Positions 10,586 through 21,315 of a stretch of 64,000 nt of DNA are shown in pieces (position 1 is the stretch's first letter; each line of letters opens with the position of its first letter). A model generated the notes under the pieces. It had not been told where the DNA came from. It saw only the letters and a program-made list of their open reading frames with translations, and made no database searches. This stretch comes from Cubamyces lactineus (taxonomy: Eukaryota; Basidiomycota; Agaricomycetes; Polyporales; Polyporaceae). Position numbers and translations under genes: made by a program. The DNA lies in contig JACDTU010000015.1 of assembly GCA_022376465.1 (NCBI GenBank), forward strand, positions 248,001 to 312,000, in the 5' to 3' direction.

Positions 10586-11381
10586 TGATGTTGGACAGTT
10601 GACGTTGTCTCCGGGCCTTTGGCGCACACTCACCAAGTGTTGCTCCGAGGTGTTATGCCGCCTTGTTGCTATTGGCCGGGGTCTGTACTATTCTGTAGAC
10701 AGAGTACTATGTAGTAACAACAACCGACAAGCTCCAATATCCCTGTTCCAGCTCGCCAATAGCACGCGGGCATCGCATGTAGCGATCACCAGTGATCCAC
10801 AGACACTGAGCGACGAAGCTTACAGTCTATGCTAGTATATGCGAATCGGAGGGCAGACCTGACCCTGGCGGGAAGTTGTCTTCTCAACGCCCTCAGAGGT
10901 ATCATACGGAGATCGGTTGACTGGAGGGCCATGGCGGGGTCTTGGCAGCCCCACGCACCGCCCTTCAACATCGTTGCGAAAGTCCTCTAGAGCTCTTGCA
11001 AGACGCGGTTGCGTTGCCATGGCATGTTTTGACGGGGCCTGCGTGAGCGGGGGTACAGAGAACATCTTAGATAGCCCTGCGAGAGCGTCTGCTGCCATAG
11101 AGGGCGCGGCGCCTTCGACTCGGACCGCTGCAGCTCGGTCACGATATCTGTGTGGCAAACTGCGCTCAGGTCCCGAGTGATAGCCCGAGTCGGCTCGGGG
11201 ATAATATACAAGCGTTGTTGTACAAAACGTTACACGTACAGCTGCGAGATTGGATTCTGGCTTCCATTGCGACGTCCGTCGTGCGCGACCTGCGCACAAC
11301 TGATTGCCATGAGAAAAAGGTCTCGCGCGAACCTCAGGGCAGTGTACATACTGACCTCGTTCAGTCCAGATACTACACCGA
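10586..11381. other. Intergenic, convergent gene ends
   Basis: This 0.8 kb lies between the end of a plus-strand pseudogene and the end of minus-strand gene A. The open frames on both strands are short, without motifs, and antisense to each other. I see no gene or repeat here. Confidence 0.5.
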
Positions 11382-12628
11382 TCAAGTGGCTGCGACCTCT
11401 TCTTCCATCTTCTCGTTTGTGTCACCTGCTCCGGCGGACGCGCCCAATTCCGACGGCGGGTCCTTCAGAACCGTCGTGAGCGGCGGAGGCCAGATGACGC
11501 AAGAGCCCGAGGTGCCCCAGGTACGTACCTCGACTAGCGTAACGATCTTGGCCATATCCACGTCGACCTCCTCCTCGACGTCTCTACCCAGCTCCTTGGA
11601 GATCGCCTTCAGTGAAGAGATGGCGGAGAACGAAGAGACGACCGGAGTGGTGACCATGGGCACGTCCTCCGCAGACGATTCGGAGGTGCCTGTTCGTGGG
11701 CGTTCAGCAGGATCCGAGACCATGTCCGGCGTCGGCGGAGTCGTCGCAGACACGGCTGAGACGTCAATCTGTCGTTTTCTCTAAAGAGAGTGGCACTATG
11801 AGAACCTCCAGAGCGACACGAACTGCGAACGGTGGAGGCCAGACTCACCTGACGCTTTTCCCGAGCTTTCGCCCGTTCTGCTCGTTTCATAGCCCGAAGA
11901 GTGTCCTGTGATTCAAAATCGAACGTCAACAATATCGCAAGCGGGTAGATTTTTGTACATGGACTCACATCGTACTCTTTGAGACAGCGGGAGGGCGCTT
12001 CCGGATCCTGTTGGATGAGAGCTTCCCATTCCTCCTGCTTTCGTTCGCATTGCTCCAACAATAACACAAGCGCCTCGTCGTCTGCCTTGAAGAAAGACTC
12101 GTCCGGTGTTTCCGAACGCACATTCTTCCATCGTCGAGAGACAGGAGCAGTGGAGTGCATGCGCCGAGCCAGGACCCAGCCGTCCTCGCGTACCCACTCT
12201 GGATGAGTGTGTAGGTGCTGCATGTGGGGGATGACGTGTGGATATACTGGCACACAGAATCGTTGGAGGATCTCGGGGATGTCCTTGAGCGCGGCTGTGT
12301 GGCCAAAAGTGGCCATAAGACACACTTCGATGGGGCTTGAGGCGTGTCTTCGTCTCGTCACCACGCATGGCCGCTTTTTGAACCCTCGCCAGTACGGCGG
12401 TGTGGCTTGAACGTCCGAACCGACCGTCTCTGTGGTGTCGCTGGCGATGTCCGTCGCATATGTGGGGGGCAGTCCTGTGAGTATCTCGTGTACGGGGACG
12501 TTGGGCGATTCACGGATGACGCAGATGTCACCCACACGGCCAGGCATTCCAGTCGGAGTATACTCGGTCGTTATGAGTGAATTGCATCTCGGACAGTCAG
12601 GCTCTACCGGTTCTGGTTCAGAGCTCAT
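11382..12628 (-). CDS. Unknown gene A, zinc-ribbon-like N-terminus (371 aa)
   Basis: The join on the minus strand is 12628..11969, 11905..11849, 11780..11382. Introns 11906-11968 (GTGAGT...TCACAG) and 11781-11848 (GTGAGT...TTTAG) are both phase 0; a 66-nt in-frame intron beginning GTACGT may also exist near 11523. The N-terminus has a CPRC pair close to the start, then GDICVI...VPVHEIL. A central conserved block runs CLMATFGHTAALKDIPEIL, followed by a charged helical region (ERKQEEWEALI) and a basic stretch (RAMKRAERAKAREKRQ). The tail is acidic and Ser-rich. It is homologous to the gene at 41896-42905. It lies head to head with gene B, 660 bp apart, so a shared promoter region is likely. No named family recognised; nuclear location is only a guess from the basic stretch. 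Confidence 0.65.
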
Positions 12629-13288
12629 AATCAGGTCACTTGGGAGTCGCGGAGTAGAGGAAACGATGTGGACGAGAGTGATGCATATGAGGGCATCACT
12701 CAGGTGCGACGCGTAGGATGTACGTATGAGCTCGAGCGTGTGAAGAGAAGCACACATAGTCCAGTGACTTTCTCATGGGATCCGGATATGCAATTGCACT
12801 TATAGGTACGACTCTGGTGTTACGCCGGTTCACTGCTACTGTGGGGCTTAGTCATGCTGGATATAAAAGCAATGTTTGCACGGTACCTCTAGCTTATATC
12901 TGAGCCCTCTCTCGACATTGAGCGTACAGGCTGCACCGACTGACGCTGCACACCGGGGGCCCTAGCGCTGATTCAATGCGAATCAAGCCAGAGTATATTT
13001 GAGCGCTTGTTATGGCATGCTCAGAAGTCGGAGCTGAGCGGAGTTTGTCAACCTCAGAGGATCGTCCATTGTCATTTGCAAGTCCGCTCTCTTCGCCGCT
13101 TTCTTCCCAGCAGACTAGCGTCAATCTGAACGACTTTGGCTCGAGTCTTAACCACAACCTCCGTTCTCTCCACAGGTCAACGAGATAGGCAGAGTATCCT
13201 GGCAGACGTCGTCTCGAGAATACTCTACTTATCTCGCAAACCCTTGGATCAGACTTGCATCACGTTGACCTGCTGGCAGCCTAGCATC
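12629..13288. promoter_or_regulatory. Divergent intergenic region between genes A and B
   Basis: The 660 bp separates the two start codons and must hold both promoters. TATAAAA at 12862-12868 is oriented toward B, and a minus-strand TATAAG at 12799-12804 lies about 170 bp upstream of the A start. These are simple motif matches; start sites are not known. I do not see clear similarity to the intergenic region of the inverted copy (41159-41895). Confidence 0.4.
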
Positions 13289-14992
13289 ATGAAGCGTCTC
13301 TGTCCTGGCTCGTTCCAATATGCCGTAGTTCGCATGGACCCTGTGGCGATGGTTGAACACTACCAGGACCCCATCGCAATGGCGGAGGCTCGGGCGTTGC
13401 CTTCCAGAAAGTACCTTGCTTACCTGGACCTTGTATGTCATATCCATACTCTACTAGAAGAATGAAAGCTTCTCACATAGATACTCCAGCCTTTGGACCT
13501 TCCCCTCCATGAGAGCGCATGGTTCCGCTTCCAGATCAGTCTCATTGGGACTACCCTGTGTCCCGAAGAACCTGATCGTGGCATCACAAGCGACATGGCC
13601 ATCCCTATCTATCCAAATTCAGACCACCCCCAAGGGCGTGATCCTCTGAAACCCGAGACGCCTTTCCCTTTCCACCACTGCTACCATTGGATAGAGAACA
13701 CGACCACGGTTCGCATTCGGCGGCGGGATGATCTGTACGACGATGGCGATGCTGTGAAGCTTGGTACCCGTCAGCATCTCGCTATGGAGCGCATGTTCTC
13801 AGACGACTATGATCATATGGAGACGGCTTGTGAGGTAATGTACGCAAGCGATCCGGTGTGGCGGGCAATGCACCCTTGCGAGTCCGATGACGACAGCGAC
13901 GAGGAAGACAGAATGGACGTACGCGGACGCTCCAAGCGAGCATCGCACGGTCCTCGTGCTGGGTCCTCACCGGACTCTTGCTTGTCGGATGACTCCGACG
14001 AACTCACCAGGACTGCGCACCAAGCCGGTTGCTCTCACAAGGCCGACTCCTCTGTGAATGACCTGCTCACGATGGACGTATTCAACCTTGCGCACGACGA
14101 CGACGACCAGTTCTTGCCGTTGGTGGATTTGTGGTTCGACCTCGCCGCGCACCTCTCGGAAGAGGATATCCCTAACCCCCTCGAATTCTACAAAGAGCAG
14201 GATGCTATGAAAAAGTTCGAGTGGCTATACACTCATTGTGGAACGTTTGCTGACACGTTCGCAGAATTATCCGGGATGCGCGGGAACGGAGCCCAGGCGC
14301 ACCATTTCCCCCTCGGAACGGCTCTCTTGACAAGAACCTCGGTCCCGTCAGCGATGAAGGTGTCGATGATGATGATGATGACGACGACAGCGAGTGGGAC
14401 GATGTTGACGATCCGTCCGATGACCTTGCGTCGAACGCACAGGAGGCGGATGCCCTCAGCGAAGACGGATACCTCAGCTACACCCAGGCTGCGGCAGCCG
14501 GTCCGTTCAGCGCACCGTCGTCGCGTAAGTTACCCAATCCCGTAGTGTTGAGAACGTCGGGCATATTGCAGATGAGATACGTGCGGTCGAACAATTATTT
14601 CTTTCTGCTCTTGTTGAGATGTCATTGGTGACTTTTGTCTTGATCAAACGTGTGTCGCTTTCAGGTTCGCGGAGTCACTCTCGGCCGCGCGTATCCTCAT
14701 CTGCGTTGGCCCACCTCCCTCTTCACTGTGGTCCCACCCCCTACTCTCCAAATGCAGGTGCTAATCAGTGGTTCACATTGTAGGCCCAACATCGCCTTTC
14801 AGCCAGGTGTCGCGCAAGTCGCTGCCATATCGTACAGCCAAGCGCCTCTACACAGTCAAGTCCGCCTCTTCCTCTCGGAGATTCTCATTTCCAGGGGGCA
14901 GCCCGCCACCCTCGCGGCATCCATCTCGAGCTCATCCTGTGGCGTCCTTGTGGCATCGAAAAGGGATTCAGTCGCCACGCGAGATATGTTGA
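13289..14992 (+). CDS. Unknown gene B (about 400 aa)
   Basis: The supported join is 13289..13432, 13490..14214, 14265..14524, then an uncertain 3' end. Intron 13433-13489 is phase 0. Intron 14215-14264 (GTTCGA...GCTGAC...CGCAG) changes frame and lets the sequence align with gene B' (IIRDARERSPG against IVHTARLRSPN). GTAAGT at 14525 starts a third intron ending near 14664. Conserved blocks include MVEHYQDPIAMAEARAL, GITSDMAIPIYPN, HCYHWIE, and MDVFNL with LLPLVDLWF-like helix. The middle is acidic and Ser-rich, with a run of Asp near 14360-14390, and a basic tail (AKRLYTVKS) is possible near 14840. The gene is divergent to gene A and is duplicated with it at 39.7-42.9 kb. I recognise no named domain. 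Confidence 0.6.
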
Positions 14993-15477
14993 GGCGGTCA
15001 ATTGGCGTGTGGAGTCGTACATCCTCAGTCGCCGTGGCTCGGTGACGTGCATCACATCAACATCCCCTGCAACCATCGCCTGCTTGGTGTGCGTTTGGTA
15101 CGGTAGGTTTTGTGCCGATTCTTTCCTCTTTCTCGTTCGTCTCTTGCATCGCGTGTCGAATTGCCGTGTCAGGTTGTGTTACCCCATCATATCTCATGGA
15201 CTTCACTGTTGCTACGGTTTATGAGTACCTCATTGTGATTCGTTCATTGTACTTCAGGTGTACATTTACATTGCTGTATAATTATGCATCAGGCTGGAGG
15301 TTGAACATGGTGGCTACATGTGCATGCATCTGAATTATGCATGGAAGTCGCTCATATACTCGCCGCGAGCTCAGTAACTGACCAACGCCCAATAGACGAG
15401 TGTGACCAAATCCGCCGTCCGCAGCAGCCTTTTGACTCGTAACGTCAGGTCCTTCCAAAGCGCCTTGCACTTCGTTC
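14993..15477. other. Intergenic region before the F-box gene
   Basis: AT-richer sequence with several TGTT/GTGTTT stretches and short open frames. It should hold the end of gene B and the F-box promoter. Nothing else is visible. Confidence 0.4.
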
Positions 15478-17274
15478 ATGGCCTCCAAAACGCCGCCTGC
15501 GCTATTGACCGCAGATATCCTCGAGGAGATTTTCTACCATCTCAGGCATCATGATATTAGTGACGCAGACGGGTCGCCGCAGCATGCCACTATCCGAGAG
15601 GACCGTCGCACGATGGCGCACGCTGCTCGCGTCTGCACGGCCTTCTACGAGCCTGCGGTAAGGGCGCTGTGGAGAACGATACCGGGGATCGGGCCCGTCC
15701 TAAAGCTGCTCGTCGTGTTCTCTATGCTCTTCATACGAGATGATAGCAGTCGCTTCATTGAGTTTGGGGCAAGTGACATGGTTTGATGGAATGGTGTATG
15801 TACTGACCGAGACGGTGTTGCCCCACAGGAGACAATCGGGGAGATATCGCAGGAGCACTGGCAAACGTTCCTAAGGTATACGTCCTACATACGAACGATC
15901 CAACGAGGATCGTGGCGGTACCGCGTGCCGTCCTCGGTCTACGTCTACCTCAGCTACAAAACGAACGGGCAGGCGCTCTTTCCCAAGGTACAGGACGTCG
16001 TGTGGGACTACACCAGCACGGACCATCTCGGGCTTCTGCTGCTTGCCTCGCCTGCACTACACAGTCTAGAGCTGTATTTGGGGAGCACGGACTCTTACGG
16101 ACTGAATCGGCTTGCCAACGCCGAGTTCTGGCACGTAGCTCGTGCTCAGGCGGAGGCTGTGGGAGACACGAGGCTGAACGTCATCCGGATGGGTGGCGTG
16201 CAAACAAGTGCTAGTACGGCTCTCGACCAGCTGCTACAGGCGACGCTGCCCCGCTGCAGCGAACTTACGAAGCTCGTGGTCGTAACGGACTCGTCGAGTT
16301 ACTTGACACCCCTGCAAGACGCCGGGACGTGGACGAGCCTCGCGCAGCCGCAGCACCTGAGAACCCTCCTGCTCGACTTCAGCTGCCTCGTGACTGACGT
16401 TGCTGCTCTACGCGGACTCGCATCCCTGGCTAACCTCGCCACTCTCCAGCTAACCCTCCGGACGATCCGTGTGCCTGGGCCCTCTGGGATGCAGGCCGAC
16501 GGGTTCCCCTCCCTTCGCAAGCTGAGCCTGACTCTCGCGGGAAACACCAACCCCGGAGCGCTACGGGTGTTCAGCTCCCCTAACCTTCACTCACTGGATG
16601 TAGTTTGCTGGGATGATCAACCTACGCGGTGGACCGTCGAAGGAACACTCGAGTGGGCTTTTCGGTCTTTCACCCAACTCCGCACGTTCTCCATTGTCGC
16701 GCGCCGTGCGAGACTCGAGGAGGCCGCGAGTCAAATGCCCAGTTTCCAGTCGATCTTCTACTCCCTGCTCAACTCCAACGCGGGGTTCAGCCCGCTCAGA
16801 GAGCTCATCATTCGCGTCCCGCGAGCCGTGGTCATCTGCAAAGGAGGCGACGCTGAACTGGACTTGCTCGCCCGACATCTGCCGAACCTGCGCATGCTGA
16901 GTCTATTCCTAGGCTGGCCTGACGGAGACCGAGTCACCTCCCAGAGCCTGCTTTCCTTTGCTCGTCACTGCCCGGACCTACACACCCTGCATCTTCGCGG
17001 AGTGATCTTCGAAGACGTGACCGAGCGTGAGGTCCGCGCGCTCGCCTCGACGCCACGGCACGGGCTCACATTTGTTCTTGTGCGGCGCACGCCTCGAGGG
17101 CCGCTCGACGTCGAAACATTGCGCAGCGTTCCTCCAGCGACTCTTCCCGAGGCTGCAGGTACCGGACCGGGTGCCAGCGTGCCTCACTTGCCTCCCCATG
17201 CCGCGCTGCACGACGACGCTGGAGAAGCTGTTCGTGCGGATGAGGCATCCCGAGCACTCACCGCGACTACATAG
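15478..17274 (+). CDS. F-box/LRR protein
   Basis: The join 15478..15768, 15829..17274 gives 578 residues. The N-terminus has an F-box-like helix set (PALLTADILEEIFYHL, then AARVCTAFYEPAVRALW). The rest carries irregular leucine-rich repeats (LHSLELYL, LRTLLLDFSC, LATLQLTL, LRKLSLTL, LRMLSLFL, LHTLHLRG). Such proteins are expected to bring targets to SCF ubiquitin ligases through Skp1; mushrooms carry many of them. The intron at 15769-15828 is GC-AG (GCAAGT...CCACAG), because without it the frame stops at TGA. The last 50 residues look wrong: one base shift near 17122 would continue as AFLQRLFPRLQ to a stop at 17368, as expected for this family. The shift lies at the edge of a duplicated block. 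Confidence 0.82.
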
Positions 17275-17932
17275 CCTCCGGACGGAGACTGCTCAGGCTC
17301 TTGAGTCTGCAGCGGGACAGGTGCCGCCGGTTTGGCGAGCGAGGGTCTTGGAAGACCATGCGGCCTAGCTGACGGTTTGTCATGCATCTGCTGAGCGAGA
17401 CGGAGTATGAGTAAGTGCACTGTGAACGTTATGTGTATCACCTCCGAGCTTATTTGTGATACTAGTAGCCGTATTCCAGAGCTGTTCTAGTTTCTGTGTT
17501 TGCAGATGGCACAGTATACGACCTCCTGCGATCACCTTGTACGTCGCATACTGAAGTCTAGATCTATTCGCGAGGACGCTCGTTGAGTAAGTCCGTGGCG
17601 ACAGCCCAGAACCTCGCTCGTTCTGATATATGTCCAGGTCATGTTGCCAATGTACAGTATGGGCCCTCATGCCCGAATCACGTATAACGTGCCCTTGTAG
17701 CACGCATCATCCGGCCTAAGCCCGCTTTTGCCAACTTTGCATGGTGAAATAGAGAAATGTTACGGGACTCCGACGACCACGGAGGGTATGTAGGTCTTCT
17801 TCTCAGGCGACGAGCATCGGCGCATCATGCTCAATAACAGCCTGAGCCCGACCGGACAATCCTCTCAGGACATCGTCAGAATATAAGATCCGTATGTGTT
17901 ATGGTGCCCATATCACGATTCACTGGCAGTCT
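17123..17932 (+). repeat. Segmental duplication, copy at the F-box locus
   Basis: About 810 bp is repeated in the same orientation at 30132-30950. It covers the last part of the F-box gene and about 560 bp of its downstream sequence. Similarity starts at GCAGCGTTCC and ends at CACTGGCAGTCT. The first 250 bases have four differences; the rest is more diverged. No terminal inverted repeats or target duplication are visible. The rest of this intergenic stretch (17933-18119) shows nothing. Confidence 0.9.
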
Positions 17933-20241
17933 GGATAAGTTGAGAGTTTGGCTGGAAACTTACCTGATTAGGCTGGTCCAAAACCCCGATGGCGGAAGCG
18001 CCCACAGCGCTCGGAGGCCTGGAGCGAAAAATCCTACGTCAACTGTACGCTTGACTCTTCCCGCCACATCGCCCTCTCGTTCGCCCGTCTTTCTCCCGCA
18101 CACCCGCCACATTCTCACCATGGAAGTGGACATGAAGGTCAAAGGTGAGGTGGAGGACAGGAAGGATCGTGAGAGAGAGCGCGACCGCGACCGCGACGCC
18201 GATTGCGATAGGGACCATGAGCGGGACAGAGACAGGCGCGACCGCGACAAGGACCGCGACCGCGAGCGAGAACGCGACCGTCGCGAGTCTGGTGCGTAGC
18301 CTCGGTGTCCATGCCGTGACGTGCGCTGACCAGACGTACAGGTCGCAGTCGGCGCAGTGGAGGGGACCACTGGGAGCCTGATGACAGACGCAACGGAGAT
18401 GTGAGTACCGCACCTGTCGCCCGTCCGGGTACCCTCGTGGTCTCTGACGATCCTACTTCAGCGTCGCTCGCGGCGTTCGCGGAGCCGTTCTCCCTCTCGC
18501 TCGAGGAGAAGGTCGGGTTCCCCAAGACGCAGGTCGCGACGTTCGCATTCGCGGTCCCCCAGTCGTTCACGCTCTCGTTCGTGCAGTCGCGACCGCAGAG
18601 TCTCAGAGCCGTTCGCTCGTTCTCTCGGTGGTCCAATGAACGCCCCGCACGAAGAAGCCGTCCAGTTCGCCAAGCAGAGCAAGAGAGAGAACCGGGTCTA
18701 CGTCGGCAATCTCAGCTACGATGTCAGGTATCGGGACCTGATGGAATTCATGAGGGGAGGTGGGTGGGGGAATCTCGAATCAGTTCTTTGCTACTTTTGT
18801 TTGGTTCTGGGTAAGGCGGAGGGGCATACGGGAGTGGGTTGGGGAGGAAGAGGCCACGTTATGAGTCGCGAGATCGAGGCGAGATCGTGCGATTACCCGA
18901 ATGAAGGCCGTCGTTGCGCCGGAGTCTTTCGCGAAGGAGGGTTTCTCGGTTTACTGACGGAGCAGCTGGTTGAGAGGACGGTTATTGATGGGATCTTTCT
19001 TTTTGGGTCTGGTTAGCTGGAGAGGTTCTCTTCGCCGAAGTCTTGGTCACCCCTACTGGCGTCTCCAAAGGCTGTGGGTGAGTGTTCTCCTTTATCATCA
19101 CCCTTGTCGGTTTCTCAACGTTTCTGCGCAGTATCATGGAGTATGCCAACCAGGAGGACACTCAACGCGCCATCCGCGAGCTGTCAGAGCAACTACTGCT
19201 AGGCCGCCCGGTCTTCATTCGTGAGGTCAGTCGCGAGGCGCATATAGGGTGTTTGGGGTTTCTCCTTTCTCGTAGGATCGTGAACTCGAGTCTCGCTTTG
19301 GCGCTACGCCAGTTCCCAGCAAAATCGGTATGGCCATGGCTGGCCAAGGCCTGCACGCTGCTCCCCCTCCGCGTCCCGCTTCCCACAACTTCTTCGGTGG
19401 GCAGAACCCTGGGAACCAACTGTACGTTGGCAACGTAAGTCTTCACAGCGTTCTATCTCCGCTGTGTTACCAACCAGACTCCCGCCCGTAGCTACCATAC
19501 CAAGCTGGCTGGCAAGACCTGAAGGACTTATTCCGTTCTGCCGGCAATATCATCCGAGCTGACATCAACATCGGTCTGGACGGCCGCCCGAAGGGCTCTG
19601 GCACTGTCATCTTCGAGACTGCGAAGGATGCGCAGCAAGCCATCAGTGCGTCATACCATCCTTTCTGGCCTCTGACTAGTCGCCGACCTTTCGCCCAGGC
19701 ATGCACAACGGATTCGCTTGGTATGGCCGCACCCTAGAGGTCCGCGAGGACCGTTATGCTGGCCTCACAGGACCTGGATCCTACTGAGGCGGCGTTCGTG
19801 GAGGTCTGCGCGGCCTCCGAGGTGGAGGTTTCCGCGGTGGTTTCCGCGGCGGTCTTCGCGGCGGCTTTGGGGCCACTGGCGGTCGCGACTTCTCCAGCCA
19901 GGATCTGTATGTAGACTACTCCGGGCCTGACTCTCAGAGTGGGATGCGTCTCGGCGGGTATGGAGATACTGCGTACGTGGCTAGCGGCGCCAGTGCCTAC
20001 GGTGGCTTCGAGCCCGAGCCGTTGCAACAAATTATGGTCCGCAACGTAAGTAGATCGTCCTCTCCTCAATTTCAACGAATGCTGAGACGCGGTTGAAGCT
20101 GCCATGGTCAACAGCGAACGAGGATCTCGTTGAGCATTTCGAGACGACGGGCCAAGTCGAGCTTGCTGAGATTCTGTACGAGGGCACGCGCTCGAAGGGT
20201 TGCGGTGTTGTTCAGTTCGCCCAGGTGCAAGAGGCTGAGAC

Positions 20242-20246
20242 GGCGA
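20242..20246. repeat. Target-site duplication GGCGA, left of copia element 2
   Basis: Exact match to 26614-26618; removing the element and one copy restores the RRM3 exon and its next splice donor. Confidence 0.93.
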
Positions 20247-20805
20247 TGTTGAACTTCCAGGTTATCGGCTGTGCCAGACCGGGAATGTGGACCTTGTGGC
20301 TGTGGCGCCTACAATGCGCACAGCATGGACTTTGTTCCTTCCTTTTACGGATTTCTTAGCATACGTACTGTAGTTGGACATTTGGACATTCCCTCCATCT
20401 TTCCGTTGCGTTCTACACTGCTACGGATCCTTCCAGAGGGTTCTCTACCTATGATACCATATGTCGCGATACTCACACCATCGTCTTACTCAGGATATGC
20501 TTGGCACTTACTCATCGTACATAGGGATCACATGCCTCCTTTCTTCGCTTACTCATGGCACTCCTCTCTCAGTATATAAGGAGGACATTCTTCGCCCCTA
20601 CTCTTCAGTCGTTCGCTCACAGACTGAAGAGTAAGTTCCTTCATTACCTATGGTTACTTATGCAGTTACTTACCAAGTACTTGTAGCTCTCTTGTGTCGC
20701 TTACAGGTACTTGTACTATGCAATAGAGTCGTTCGCTCACAGACTGAAGACTCTCTTGTGTCGCTTACAGGTCACTCCCAGCCTTCTAGGTTCAGAAGTT
20801 CGTCA
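20247..20805 (+). repeat. 5' LTR of copia element 2
   Basis: It starts TGTTGAAC and ends TTCGTCA. TATATAA at 20573-20579 is a good core promoter. Downstream, GAGTCGTTCGCTCACAGACT-type and CTCTTGTGTCGCTTACAGG units each occur twice (near 20605 and 20727; 20688 and 20752). Confidence 0.95.
20573..20579 (+). promoter_or_regulatory. TATA box of copia element 2 LTR
   Basis: TATATAA in CAGTATATAAGGAGG is a strong TATA match placed in the middle of the LTR, as expected for the U3/R boundary. The same site is at 26381-26387 in the 3' LTR. Confidence 0.65.
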
Positions 20806-20820
20806 GGTTATGAGCCCTGC
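20806..20820 (+). other. Primer-binding site of copia element 2
   Basis: GGTTATGAGCCCTGC, the same 15 bases as in element 1, complementary over twelve bases to the initiator tRNA anticodon arm. Here its ATG opens only a five-codon frame ending in TAA. Confidence 0.75.
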
Positions 20821-21315
20821 GCTCTAACTTGTTGCTACCGCTGTCGACATCTCTGTGCGCACCCTCCCTTTGTCGACATCGCTGTTGTGCACCCTCCCCT
20901 CCATAATTCCTTAACTCTTGACTGTTGCCCGCCGACACTGCTACCAGGGGGACATTTCTGCGCTCGTGACGCAGCCCTGAGTGCTTTTACTATAGCCCTA
21001 GTACTCAGTAGGCTGTACAGCTCTTTGTAGCGAGCTCTTTCTAGTATCCCTGGGTCAGGCCTCGCACTTGCGACAGCCAGCCCTTGTATCCGGGTTCTTT
21101 AGGAACTTAGGACCGGAGGACAACCGTCTGGACCCTCCTTACGATACCCTTTTTGTCGGATAGCAGTACATAGTTTTTCTTGGGCACAGTTGGCAACTTC
21201 TACCCAGATTTTCGGGCATTTCGGCTGTCTGGATCTCTGGTTCTCCTGAACAGGTGTTCCCATCTACCAGGACTTCTCGGTGCACACAGCAAGTCAATCA
21301 TCGCGTTTTTTCTGA

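Noticed and set aside
17123..17932. Helitron or DNA-transposon origin of the duplicated block
   Set aside because: The ends are not TC...CTRR, no terminal hairpin, inverted repeat or target duplication is visible.
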